A DNA stretch of 64,000 bases from contig NZ_CP146991.1 in assembly GCF_001941975.2 (NCBI RefSeq), forward strand, positions 931,501-995,500, written 5' to 3'. Positions 1 to 8,583 of this stretch are shown in pieces (position 1 is the first letter of the stretch; each line of letters opens with the position of its first letter). The notes under the pieces are model-generated. The model ran no database searches. It had not been told where the DNA came from and saw only the letters and a list, made by a program, of their open reading frames with translations. The stretch is from Sporomusa sphaeroides DSM 2875 (GTDB lineage Bacteria; Bacillota; Negativicutes; Sporomusales; Sporomusaceae). Both the position numbers and the translations under genes were made by a program.

Positions 1-231
1 GATGATCTGACCGAACTGATGATTGCCAAAGTGCGGCCCGGCGATGTGGCGGTATTGACCTTTGACGGCATATCCGACCTGGAGATTCCCGGCCGGGTCA
101 AGTTTATCCGCCCCTATGGGGAGAAAAAGCGGGGGGATATTACTTATACGGTGACCATTGACCCGGACCGCTGGGATGACCGTCTGCGCTGGAATATGAC
201 GGCCCAGATCGCCATTGCGCCGGTAAAGTAA
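1..231 (+). CDS. Efflux periplasmic adaptor (HlyD/RND family), C-terminal fragment
   Basis: The reading frame is open from the first base and stops at 229-231, so only about the last 76 residues are visible. The fragment has the beta-rich end of a membrane-fusion/HlyD-type adaptor: a hydrophobic beta segment (VAVLTFDG), a G-R-V-x-F-I strand and a closing stretch ending in TAQIAIAPVK. Such adaptors link an inner-membrane pump to the outer membrane. A hairpin terminator follows, so this is probably the last gene of an operon lying to the left. The family call is moderate because the diagnostic lipoyl and hairpin domains are outside the window. Confidence 0.6.
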   Translation, partial: DDLTELMIAKVRPGDVAVLTFDGISDLEIPGRVKFIRPYGEKKRGDITYTVTIDPDRWDDRLRWNMTAQIAIAPVK

Positions 232-248
232 TATATTATGAACAGTAG

Positions 249-284
249 AAACGCTATTGATCTGCGGGTCAATAGCGTTTTTAG
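249..284 (+). terminator. Rho-independent terminator after the adaptor gene
   Basis: A 12-bp perfect stem (249-260 with 269-280), an 8-base loop and a T-rich 3' side. It separates the adaptor operon from the iron-regulated block. Confidence 0.85.
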
Positions 285-346
285 ATTTATATATGGAAGG
301 CCTTGCCAATAGGGTCAATATCCGGTATAATAAGTGCCGAGTAAAT

Positions 347-365
347 GAAAATGATTATCAATAAC
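347..365 (+). promoter_or_regulatory. Candidate Fur box upstream of the AraC regulator
   Basis: The 19 bases starting GAAAATGATTATCA match most positions of the Fur consensus (GATAATGATTATCATTATC). It lies 34 bases before the AraC start codon, a normal place for iron repression. A much better copy stands before the next operon. Confidence 0.65.
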
Positions 366-398
366 ATTTTGCACCATCAATAATCCGGGGGTGATGCT

Positions 399-1385
399 AT
401 GATGGAAGGTGCTGTGTCCAAATACCAGATATTTAATCCGCAAGATGAAAATTGCTCTGTTTGTGCCGGACTCGAGCGTATCTTCCGAACTGGTTCGTTT
501 CAAAGCGAACTGGAAATACCGGCGGCAATCGGCAAGGGTTATTGCCGCCGGATTGTTGTCAGGCCCTCCATGGCCATCACAATAAGCGATATGACGTTTT
601 ATCGAAAGATGACCATGGGCGGCAGGCACGATCACTCCCTGTGCAAGCTTGCGTTTTGCCTGGGGGACGGCTTCCTGTGCCGGGTAGGGAATAAAGAGGA
701 GTATGAGGTCGCCGGCGGGGCAAGCTATATGTTCAGCCAGGACCGGGGAACCGGCGTTAGCAGTTATCATTCGCCCGGGCAGCGGGTTGTGGGACTTAAT
801 ATTGATATAGCTTCAGAAGTGATAACCGATTTTCTGGAGCAGCGGGGCGGGGAACTGGCTCACACTGGTATCAGGGACGGGTTTTATAACAGAACAATTT
901 CACCTGCCGTCAGATTGATTCTCAGCGAGATTATGAACTGCCGCTATCGCGATCATGTAAAAAAAATCTATCTTGAAGGGAAAATCCTGGAGCTTACCGC
1001 CATATGTCTGGATGAAACCCTGTGTGCGGCGCTGGAGCCGTATCCTGTGACCGGATTGTCTGCTTATGATATAGAGGCCCTGCAGAAAGCCAGAAGGATT
1101 CTTGACGACAATATAGCCGCGCCGCTGACTATCGGCAAACTGGCAAGACTGATTTGCCTCAATGAGTACAAGCTGAAAACCGGCTTTAAACAATTATTCG
1201 GGCTGCCGGTTCATGCCTATATCATTGATAAAAGACTGGAAACCGCACGACTGTTAATGCGGGAAAAAAAGCTGAGCATCACCGAAGCGGCTTTGATGGT
1301 TGGCTATAGTGACATCGGCCGTTTTGCCGAAAAGTTTAGGCAGAAATATGGCGTTAACCCATCCGAATACCTGAAACAGTTATAA
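399..1385 (+). CDS. AraC-family regulator, siderophore/iron-uptake type
   Basis: A 328-residue protein with an unrecognised N-terminal sensor domain and a C-terminal AraC DNA-binding region (about residues 230-328) containing two helix-turn-helix units; the second holds the family signature ITEAALMVGYSDIGRFAEKF and ends with NPSEYL. The size and architecture resemble PchR/YbtA-type regulators, which sense a ferric siderophore and activate its uptake genes. It stands directly before two ABC half transporters and a TonB receptor, which fits that role. A Fur box precedes it and a strong terminator follows, so it is transcribed alone. A GGGGGTG ribosome site precedes the ATG at 399; a second ATG follows immediately. 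The ligand is unknown. Confidence 0.85.
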   Translation: MMEGAVSKYQIFNPQDENCSVCAGLERIFRTGSFQSELEIPAAIGKGYCRRIVVRPSMAITISDMTFYRKMTMGGRHDHSLCKLAFCLGDGFLCRVGNKEEYEVAGGASYMFSQDRGTGVSSYHSPGQRVVGLNIDIASEVITDFLEQRGGELAHTGIRDGFYNRTISPAVRLILSEIMNCRYRDHVKKIYLEGKILELTAICLDETLCAALEPYPVTGLSAYDIEALQKARRILDDNIAAPLTIGKLARLICLNEYKLKTGFKQLFGLPVHAYIIDKRLETARLLMREKKLSITEAALMVGYSDIGRFAEKFRQKYGVNPSEYLKQL

Positions 1386-1444
1386 AGAATTACGCTCACA
1401 GCCGGGCGAAAATGTTACTGTCTGCCCAACAGAATACCGGTGTC

Positions 1445-1500
1445 AAAAGGATTATAGGAACAGGGAAGCACAGGCTTTTTTGTTCCTATAATCCTTTTTT
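1445..1500 (+). terminator. Rho-independent terminator after the AraC gene
   Basis: An 18-bp stem (1445-1462 with 1481-1498) with an 18-base loop and a run of T. It isolates the regulator from the ABC operon. Confidence 0.85.
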
Positions 1501-1559
1501 ACGTAGTACTTATCCTGTTTTACGTAGAAGGAAGCGATAAATTACGATATTCTATTCTT

Positions 1560-1584
1560 GATAATGATTATGATAATCATTATC
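1560..1584 (+). promoter_or_regulatory. Fur box, perfect 25-base palindrome
   Basis: Two perfectly complementary 12-base arms (GATAATGATTAT and ATAATCATTATC) surround one central base. The arms contain the full Fur hexamer array, with overlapping copies of the 19-bp consensus. It ends 35 bases before the first ABC transporter start, so Fe(II)-Fur should repress the ABC-ABC-TonB operon strongly. Confidence 0.9.
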
Positions 1585-1619
1585 TATGATAAAACGGTTT
1601 ACAAAGAGGTGAGTGATAA

Positions 1620-3368
1620 ATGCGCGACATTAAGAAAATTTTACAGTATGCCCGGGAACACAGAAAAAAAACATATTGGGCATTTTTTTTGATTCTTGGC
1701 AGTGTCATGGCCGGCATAGCGCCGTATGTAATCACTTATGATGTGATTACCCGGTTTGCAGAGCGATCCGGTATTACTCCGGGGTATTTACTGCTCGCGA
1801 GCGGCGGCGTTACCGCTGTTTTATTACTCCAGTCGCTGCTGTTCTACAAAGGGCTGGCCGCATCTCATCAGGCGGCGTTTGACACGCTGATGGGGATGAG
1901 GAGCCGGTTTGCCGACAAGCTGACCCGGCTGCCTCTGGGAGATATCCAGGCTAAAGGTGTGGGCAGCTATAAGAAAAATCTTGTTGACGACATTGAAAGC
2001 GTGGAACTGCTGCTGGCCCATATGCTGCCGGAGGGCATTCCCTATATTCTCGCGCCGGTTATGGTTTACGGCATTTTGTTTATTGTGGACTGGCGACTGG
2101 CGCTGCTTTCCCTGGCAGCCTTCGGTATCGGCATGATTGCCGTGGTATTGCTGATGCGCACCGGCCTAAAAAAAATGGCTCCCTATTATGCGGCGGCGCG
2201 GAAAATGAATGCCACGATCGTAGAATATATTTCCGGTATGGAAGTGATTAAGGTTTTCAACCGGACAACCAGTTCGTACGAAAATTATACCGCAGCAGTT
2301 GAAAATTATAAAAAATATTCGTTGGCCTGGTGCAATGAATCCTGGACCTATATGGCCATTTACGGTTCGGTTCTGCCCTGCACCATCCTGTTTTTATTGC
2401 CGGTGGGCACTGTGTTTTATATCCAGGGAACGCTGACGCTGCCGACCTTCGTTTTTGCTTTGCTATTATCCATGAGCCTGGGGCAGCCGCTGGTCAGGCT
2501 GGTGGAATTTTTCCCCACGATTCCGGTGCTTAAGCATAAAATCGGCCAGCTTGAACAAACTTTTGCCGGCCGGGAACTGACTGTTGCCGAGCAGGGACTT
2601 GAGCCGGAAACCTATGATGTGGAATTTCATGAGGTTAGCTTTGCCTATGAGCATAAGGACGTGGTTTGCCGGGTGTCCTTCTGTGCCGGGGCGAATTCAG
2701 TCACTGCCATCGTTGGGGCCTCTGGCAGCGGTAAAAGCACTTTGGCCAAGCTTTTGGTGCATTTCTGGGATGTAAAAGACGGTCGAATCACCATCGGCGG
2801 CGTCGACATCAGGGCCATGTCCCTGGAAACATTAATGAGCCTGATCAGTTATGTCGCGCAGGATACCTTTCTCTTTAAGAGCTCCATCCGGGAGAATATC
2901 CGCATCGGCAAGCCCGGCGCCAGCGACGGCGAGGTCATCGCCGCGGCCAGGCTGGCCGGATGCCACGATTTTATTATGAAGCTGGAGCAGGGCTATGACA
3001 CCAATGCCGGCGAGGACGGGAACAAACTCTCCGGCGGCGAAAGGCAACGGATTACTATTGCCAGAGCACTCTTAAAAAACGCGCCAATTATAATTTTGGA
3101 TGAAGCGACCGCGTTCACCGATCCGGAAAATGAGGATAAGATCCAGACGGCGTTAAATCAGCTGATTGCCGGGAAAACCCTGATTGTCATCGCCCACCGG
3201 CTGTCGACCATTGTGGAGGCCGACAGCATTGTGGTGATGGAGAAAGGCAAACTGCTGATGCAGGGCAGCCATGCCGCCTTGCTGGCAGATTGCGGCACCT
3301 ATCAGACGCTCTGGGATGCTCATCAACAGGCCCTGCATTGGGGAGTTAGGGGAGACCAATATGTTTAG
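1620..3368 (+). CDS. ABC half transporter, YbtP/Irp6-like (siderophore operon)
   Basis: A 582-residue fused transporter: a six-helix exporter-type membrane domain (about 15-300) and a C-terminal nucleotide-binding domain with Walker A GASGSGKST (near 366), signature LSGGERQR (near 469) and Walker B IIILDEATA (near 490). In yersiniabactin systems, paired exporter-fold ABC proteins of this type act in ferric-siderophore import, and the context here (Fur box, AraC regulator, paired second half transporter, TonB receptor, no binding protein) matches that arrangement. An AAAGAGGTGAG ribosome site precedes the ATG. The gene overlaps the next by 8 bases, so the two are probably coupled and form a heterodimer. 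Direction of transport is inferred, not seen. Confidence 0.85.
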   Translation: MRDIKKILQYAREHRKKTYWAFFLILGSVMAGIAPYVITYDVITRFAERSGITPGYLLLASGGVTAVLLLQSLLFYKGLAASHQAAFDTLMGMRSRFADKLTRLPLGDIQAKGVGSYKKNLVDDIESVELLLAHMLPEGIPYILAPVMVYGILFIVDWRLALLSLAAFGIGMIAVVLLMRTGLKKMAPYYAAARKMNATIVEYISGMEVIKVFNRTTSSYENYTAAVENYKKYSLAWCNESWTYMAIYGSVLPCTILFLLPVGTVFYIQGTLTLPTFVFALLLSMSLGQPLVRLVEFFPTIPVLKHKIGQLEQTFAGRELTVAEQGLEPETYDVEFHEVSFAYEHKDVVCRVSFCAGANSVTAIVGASGSGKSTLAKLLVHFWDVKDGRITIGGVDIRAMSLETLMSLISYVAQDTFLFKSSIRENIRIGKPGASDGEVIAAARLAGCHDFIMKLEQGYDTNAGEDGNKLSGGERQRITIARALLKNAPIIILDEATAFTDPENEDKIQTALNQLIAGKTLIVIAHRLSTIVEADSIVVMEKGKLLMQGSHAALLADCGTYQTLWDAHQQALHWGVRGDQYV

Positions 3369-5103
3369 GATTATTAACCGGCTCTTGGTTCTGGCCGGGG
3401 AAAATGCAGGAAAAATTAAGCTGGCGTTTGTGTTCAGCATCATGGAAGCCATCTTTGCGCAGGTTCCCATTATTGCCGTTTTGTGGATCCTTGTCAAAAT
3501 CGTAGCCGGCAGTGTCGTCATTGAGGATGCCTGGCTTGTCGGTATTGCCGTTACGGCCAGTGTGGTGTTAAGGGCCTTGGCTAAGCGGCTGGTGGACGGC
3601 TGGCAAAGCGGGGCCGGCTATGAAATCTTTGCCAGAGAGAGAATGCGAATCGGCGACCGGCTAAAACGGCTGCCCATGGGATATTTCTCCGCAGGCAATA
3701 TCGGCAATATTACCGCGGTGGTTACCTCTGATCTGGTATTTGTCGAAGAACATTCCATGGCAACGCTGTCACACATCATTAGAGGGTATTTGAACACACT
3801 GATTGGTGTCGGCCTGCTAACTGTTCTGGATTACCGGATCGGTCTGATTTCGCTTGTTACCCTGCTGCTGGCGGTGGCGGCATTGAACAAAATACAAACC
3901 GTGGTCAAGCGGCAAGCAGTTGTCAGGCAGGAAACCCAGTCGCGGCTCGTGGGTGCCGTCCTTGAATATATAAAAGGAATCGCGGTGATTAAAGCCTTTA
4001 ACCTGACCGGTGACCGGGCTGAAAAGATAAAGCGGGAATTTAAAGCATACCGGGATGCCATGATTCAGTTTGAAGAAAAATTCATTCCCCCCAGTTTGTA
4101 TTTTGATCATTGCTTTACGCTGGGAATCGGTTTCACCGTATTGGCGTCGGCCTATTTTGCCTTTGCACAGACGATGGATTTATCGCTGGCACTTATGCTG
4201 CTAATCTTTATTTTTCAATTTTATCTTCCCTTCAAGGCGCTGGGGATCCTGAGTGTCAAGGTGCGGATTATCGAAGCTGCTCTCAACCGGTATGAGGCGA
4301 TTCAAAATGAGGCCATTATTGATGAAAAGGGCAAAGATATCATGTTATCGCAGTTTACTATCGAATTTGATGACGTCACCTTTGCTTATGACCGGGAACA
4401 AATCCTCAAGCAGGTGAGCTTTACTGTGCCGGAGCGCAGCATGACTGCCCTGGTCGGCCGGTCTGGCAGCGGCAAAACTACGATTGCCAGTCTGATTGCC
4501 CGGTTTTGGGATGTGCAGGCCGGCGCCGTGAAAATCGGTGGCGTGAATGTAAGGGAAATGACCTGCGACAGCCTGTTAAAGCATATTAGCATGGTATTTC
4601 AGCATGTCTATTTATTTAACGATACCATTCTGAATAATATTCGTTTCGGCCGGCCGGACGCCACGCGGGAAGAAGTGGTAATCGCCTGCAAAAAGGCGTG
4701 CTGCCATGATTTTATCATGGAGCTCGAACACGGCTATGACACCGTTGTGGGTGAGGGCGGTTCCTCGCTGTCGGGTGGTGAAAAGCAGCGGCTTTCCATT
4801 GCCCGGGCCATTCTTAAGGACGCGCCAATTATCCTGCTGGACGAGGCCACGGCCAGTATGGACCCGGAAAATGAGCGGCTTATTCAGCAGGCTATCAGTG
4901 CGCTTGTCAAGGATAAAACCCTGGTGGTAATTGCCCATCGTCTGGCGACGATAAAAGATGCCGATCAAATCCTGGTGATTGATGAAGGCAGGATTGTGCA
5001 AAGCGGTGGACATGAGGAGCTTATTGAGGCAAAAGGTCAGTATTATGATTTCTGGCAGCGGCGCATAAAGGCCGGCAGCTGGAAGATTAGCAAGGGTTCG
5101 TGA
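3361..5103 (+). CDS. ABC half transporter, YbtQ/Irp7-like (siderophore operon)
   Basis: A 580-residue partner of the preceding gene with the same layout: a membrane domain followed by an ATPase with Walker A GRSGSGKTT, signature LSGGEKQR, Walker B IILLDEATA and an H-loop IAHRLATI. The reading frame extends 30 codons upstream, but the ATG at 3361 is preferred because AGGGGAG stands just before it and it overlaps the upstream stop, the usual arrangement for coupled subunits. Conserved helices show it is an intact half transporter. With the preceding protein it probably forms the inner-membrane part of iron-siderophore uptake; export of a small molecule cannot be excluded. Confidence 0.85.
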   Translation: MFRIINRLLVLAGENAGKIKLAFVFSIMEAIFAQVPIIAVLWILVKIVAGSVVIEDAWLVGIAVTASVVLRALAKRLVDGWQSGAGYEIFARERMRIGDRLKRLPMGYFSAGNIGNITAVVTSDLVFVEEHSMATLSHIIRGYLNTLIGVGLLTVLDYRIGLISLVTLLLAVAALNKIQTVVKRQAVVRQETQSRLVGAVLEYIKGIAVIKAFNLTGDRAEKIKREFKAYRDAMIQFEEKFIPPSLYFDHCFTLGIGFTVLASAYFAFAQTMDLSLALMLLIFIFQFYLPFKALGILSVKVRIIEAALNRYEAIQNEAIIDEKGKDIMLSQFTIEFDDVTFAYDREQILKQVSFTVPERSMTALVGRSGSGKTTIASLIARFWDVQAGAVKIGGVNVREMTCDSLLKHISMVFQHVYLFNDTILNNIRFGRPDATREEVVIACKKACCHDFIMELEHGYDTVVGEGGSSLSGGEKQRLSIARAILKDAPIILLDEATASMDPENERLIQQAISALVKDKTLVVIAHRLATIKDADQILVIDEGRIVQSGGHEELIEAKGQYYDFWQRRIKAGSWKISKGS

Positions 5104-5122
5104 TTATAGAGGGGGAAAGACG

Positions 5123-7126
5123 ATGAGCAGGGGAAAAATGAGCAAACGACAAAAGCAATTATTGTGCCTGGTTCTGGGAGGAACGCTGATCTTTGGCGGG
5201 CCGGAACGGGCTGCAGCGGAGGAAGCGGAAGCGGCTGAGTTTAGCCTGGACGAATATGTGGTGACAGCCAACCGCATGCCGACCAAACGCACAGAAACCG
5301 CAGCCAATATTACGGTAGTAAGCCGTGAGGAGATGGAACAAAAAAATATCACCACGGTCAAAGAGGCCCTGAACCAGGCCGGCGTCCAGGTGGACGTGGA
5401 AGGTGGCGGCAACTCGGCGGATAACTCGTACGTCACACTCAATGGGGATAAGCGGGTGGTTATTTTGGTGGACGGCCGGCGGATTAACTGGGAACAGCAG
5501 GTGGATAACGCGCAGACCGGTTACAGTCTGGGTATGCTGCCTGATCTGAATAACGTGGAAAAAATTGAAGTGGTGCGAGGGGCCGCCTCGTCGCTGTACG
5601 GCAGTTCAGGGGTGGGCGGTGTAATTAATATCATTACCCGCAAGGGGACGGAAAACCGTACCACCGCTTTAACCGAATTCGGTAGTTGGGGGGCAAGGCG
5701 GTACAGCCTGCAAACCAGCGGTAAAAGCGGTGATACCGGTTATATGGTAACGGCTGAACGGCAAACACAGGATTATTATGAATATAAAGATCCGGCCACC
5801 GGCAAAGTCGTCACTATGCCTAACAGTGATTTTACCCGGGAAACTGCTTCGTTGCGAATAGACAAGGACCTCGGCAACGACCGGACATTGACCTTTTACT
5901 TTGATCATTTGAGTGAAGATTCCGGTTATCCGGTAGCCAAACCGGGATTTGCTTTCTACTGCCCGGACGCCTCCCGGCATACCATTCAGAATAATCTGTC
6001 CCTGGCTTATCGTTGGCAGCAGGGAGAAAATATAACGAATAACCTGCAAATCTACCGCAATCATTACAATGGCTTCTGGCATCGCTATAAATATAATATC
6101 AACAGCTCCCGTTATGAACTGGAGGCCGACGGCATTGAGTGGAATCAGACCCGGCGCTTGAGCGACCGTCATACCCTGCTCGGCGGTTTTGACTGGCGCA
6201 GTACGCGTATTGATTATATATCCTACCTGGGAGAGACGATTGATCCCTCCAACACCTACACCGGCCGGAACCTTCGCAATCTGGGGCTGTTTTTGGAAGA
6301 CCGCTGGACACTGGATTCCCGTTGGACATTCACTGCCGGTATGCGCTATGACGATCCCAATGAATATGCTGATAAATCAACCGCTCGGCTGAGCTTAAAC
6401 CGGAAAATAAATGATACTACCAACGCCTATTTGTCCTGGGGTCAGGTGTACCGGGGTCCCAACGCAGTTGACTTATTTATGCCGGAGGGGACGTATTACC
6501 GGAAAAATCCCAATCTCAGGCCGGAGAGAGGCCAGACTGCAACGCTGGGCATAAACACCAAGCTGCCCGGCGGCACAGCCATTCAGGCCAGTTTATTCAG
6601 CACACAGTTAAAAGATGCGTTTAAAGATTATTACGATATCGACCCTGTGAACTATACTTATACCCGGGAAGTTTTTAACATCGCGCAACAGAAAAAAAAG
6701 GGTTTTGACCTTATGGTGACACAGCCGTTTGCTGAGCACTGGAACCTGACCGCCGGTTACTCTTATCTGCAGGTAAAGGAAGATGACGGTGATCCTACGA
6801 ATGGCACCGGTTATCAATCGGACATTACCAACAGCAATCCCCATGCGTACCGCCTGGGAATCCATTATCACAACAATGCCTGGAATGTCAGCGCTGCGTT
6901 GCGCGGGGCCACCGGTCGCAGCCTGGAAGCTTTTACCTCCCGGCAGTATTGGGTAACCGACTTGGCGGCAAGTTATCAAGTGACCCCGGATGTTAAGGTG
7001 TATGCCAAAGTATATAACCTGACAAACCGTGCTTATGAAACGGCTTATATGACAGGATGGAATGCTGTTGGTGGTTTGCCCATGGCCTCCCGGCAAATTG
7101 TTTTCGGTGTGGAAGGCAGGCTGTAA
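5123..7126 (+). CDS. TonB-dependent outer-membrane receptor
   Basis: A 667-residue receptor. Residues 1-32 look like a signal peptide ending in alanines; the plug domain follows from about 43 (DEYVVTANR, a TonB-box-like and plug start) and carries VEVVRGAASSLYGS-type and GGVINIITR motifs. The rest is a 22-strand type barrel rich in alternating aromatic residues. It imports a ferric siderophore or other large metal complex across the outer membrane using TonB energy; the substrate cannot be read. It lies 19 bases after the second ABC gene behind an AGAGGGGG ribosome site, so it belongs to the Fur-controlled operon. Presence of this class is direct evidence for an outer membrane. Confidence 0.93.
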   Translation: MSRGKMSKRQKQLLCLVLGGTLIFGGPERAAAEEAEAAEFSLDEYVVTANRMPTKRTETAANITVVSREEMEQKNITTVKEALNQAGVQVDVEGGGNSADNSYVTLNGDKRVVILVDGRRINWEQQVDNAQTGYSLGMLPDLNNVEKIEVVRGAASSLYGSSGVGGVINIITRKGTENRTTALTEFGSWGARRYSLQTSGKSGDTGYMVTAERQTQDYYEYKDPATGKVVTMPNSDFTRETASLRIDKDLGNDRTLTFYFDHLSEDSGYPVAKPGFAFYCPDASRHTIQNNLSLAYRWQQGENITNNLQIYRNHYNGFWHRYKYNINSSRYELEADGIEWNQTRRLSDRHTLLGGFDWRSTRIDYISYLGETIDPSNTYTGRNLRNLGLFLEDRWTLDSRWTFTAGMRYDDPNEYADKSTARLSLNRKINDTTNAYLSWGQVYRGPNAVDLFMPEGTYYRKNPNLRPERGQTATLGINTKLPGGTAIQASLFSTQLKDAFKDYYDIDPVNYTYTREVFNIAQQKKKGFDLMVTQPFAEHWNLTAGYSYLQVKEDDGDPTNGTGYQSDITNSNPHAYRLGIHYHNNAWNVSAALRGATGRSLEAFTSRQYWVTDLAASYQVTPDVKVYAKVYNLTNRAYETAYMTGWNAVGGLPMASRQIVFGVEGRL

Positions 7127-7170
7127 GCAATACGTAATTACTGGGTAACTTCCCGTTAAAAGGATTGACG

Positions 7171-7213
7171 CCGGGCACAGTATAAAATGCTGCTGTGCCT
7201 GGTTTCATTTTTG
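7171..7213 (+). terminator. Terminator after the TonB receptor
   Basis: A 10-bp stem (7171-7180 with 7193-7202, one G-T pair) followed by a T-rich stretch. It ends the siderophore operon. Confidence 0.75.
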
Positions 7214-7337
7214 AACTTTTATAGCTGTAGCTGTTAGTAGTGGAAAATGTACACAGGTAAAATCCTTATCAGAATATAAAAAATCCTTTTTGCGGTAGAA
7301 TTTTGGCTGTTTTTTAAAGTAAAATTAATTAAGCATT

Positions 7338-7356
7338 GATAATAATTATTAATTTC
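7338..7356 (+). promoter_or_regulatory. Fur-like box before the adaptor-RND-MATE operon
   Basis: The 19-base stretch beginning GATAATAATTATTA matches 15 of 19 positions of the Fur consensus by eye. It is 106 bases before the adaptor start in an otherwise AT-rich 335-base gap (7127-7461), which otherwise holds only the terminator. The surrounding AT bias makes chance matches easier, so the call is moderate. Confidence 0.45.
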
Positions 7357-7461
7357 AATTGACTTTATGCAGGGAAAGAAAGAATGACGGAAAATCCCGG
7401 CAAGAGGTCGCCTATAATTTTTATTAGACAACTATATCACCGTTACAAGGAGTAGATCCAT

Positions 7462-8583
7462 ATGCTGTTTAAAAGACTGCAAGCAAACAGGAAGTATTAT
7501 GTTCTGGCCGTCGCCCTTGTTATTTGCGTCGCCGGCAGCCTGTTTTGGCGGGAAAGCCAGCAGACAGCCCAGCAGGCTGCCGGTAAAATCCCGCTGGTGC
7601 GTACCGCGACAGTCGGAACTGCCGGGATGTCGTCCCAGGCATTTACCTATGCCGGTGAAGTGCGCGGCCGGTATGAAAGCCAGTTGGCTTTCCGGGTTGG
7701 CGGCAAAATCGTCAAACGCTGCGTGGATCTGGGGGCAGCCGTGCAAGCGGGCGAGGTGCTTTTCGAGCTTGATTCCCAGGATCTCACGCAGGCAACTGCC
7801 GGTTATGGTGCCCAGTTAGCTGCCGCCCAGGCGCAATTGCAACTGGCTAAAAACAACTTGAACCGCTACCGGCAGTTATTTGCCGGGGCTGCTGTCAGCC
7901 GGGCCCAGCTGGATCAATACCAGAACGCCTATGATACCGCCCAGGCGGCGGTTCGTCAGGCAGCGGCCCAGTATGAACAGGGCTCCAACCAACTGGAATA
8001 TACCCGCCTGCTGGCCGATCAGCCCGGGGTAGTTGCGGCCGTTAACGCCGAAACCGGTCAGGTGGTCAGTGCCGGCCAAACGGTGCTGACCATCGTGCGG
8101 GACGGTGCGCGGGAAGTTGAAATCAGCGTTCCGGAAAATCGTCTGGAGGAACTTCGCCAGGTCAAGCGGTGCCGGGTGACCTTCTGGGCGCTGCCCGGCG
8201 TCGCTGTCGACGGCAATATCCGGGAAATTGCACCGATGGCCGACCAAATTACCCGGACCTATAAAATACGTATCACCCTCGTCAATCCGTCGCCACAGGT
8301 CAAACTGGGCATGACTGCCTCGGTGCAGGTAACGCCAAACCTTCCGCCAATGACCGCGGTGGCGGTCCCGGTAAGCGCTGTATATCAGACCGGCAGTTTC
8401 CCGGCCGTTTGGGTGGTCCGGGATCATAGCGTCAGTCTCCGCCCTATTACCATCGGTACCATGGCCAACAATACCATTGAGGTGCTGACCGGCCTGGAGC
8501 CGGGTGAAACGATTGTTACCGCCGGCGTGCATAAGCTGCAGGAAGGCCAGATGATTAATAGTATCGACGGTGAACTGCCATGA
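7462..8583 (+). CDS. RND efflux periplasmic adaptor (membrane fusion protein)
   Basis: A 373-residue adaptor. An N-terminal membrane anchor (about 13-30) is followed by a barrel-sandwich/lipoyl half motif (VGGKIVKRCVDLGAAVQAGEVLFELD is the first half, shown by its glycine pattern), a coiled-coil hairpin rich in Ala and Gln (about 110-175), the second lipoyl half and a beta-barrel. It bridges the RND pump to an outer-membrane channel. Its stop codon overlaps the pump's start in an ATGA arrangement, so the two are translationally coupled. No TolC-type channel gene is present, so the channel must come from elsewhere. Confidence 0.88.
   Translation: MLFKRLQANRKYYVLAVALVICVAGSLFWRESQQTAQQAAGKIPLVRTATVGTAGMSSQAFTYAGEVRGRYESQLAFRVGGKIVKRCVDLGAAVQAGEVLFELDSQDLTQATAGYGAQLAAAQAQLQLAKNNLNRYRQLFAGAAVSRAQLDQYQNAYDTAQAAVRQAAAQYEQGSNQLEYTRLLADQPGVVAAVNAETGQVVSAGQTVLTIVRDGAREVEISVPENRLEELRQVKRCRVTFWALPGVAVDGNIREIAPMADQITRTYKIRITLVNPSPQVKLGMTASVQVTPNLPPMTAVAVPVSAVYQTGSFPAVWVVRDHSVSLRPITIGTMANNTIEVLTGLEPGETIVTAGVHKLQEGQMINSIDGELP

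Noticed and set aside
1620-5103. Ordinary multidrug ABC exporter pair
   Set aside because: Possible by fold alone, but the Fur palindrome, AraC regulator and TonB receptor in the same block favour the YbtPQ-type role.
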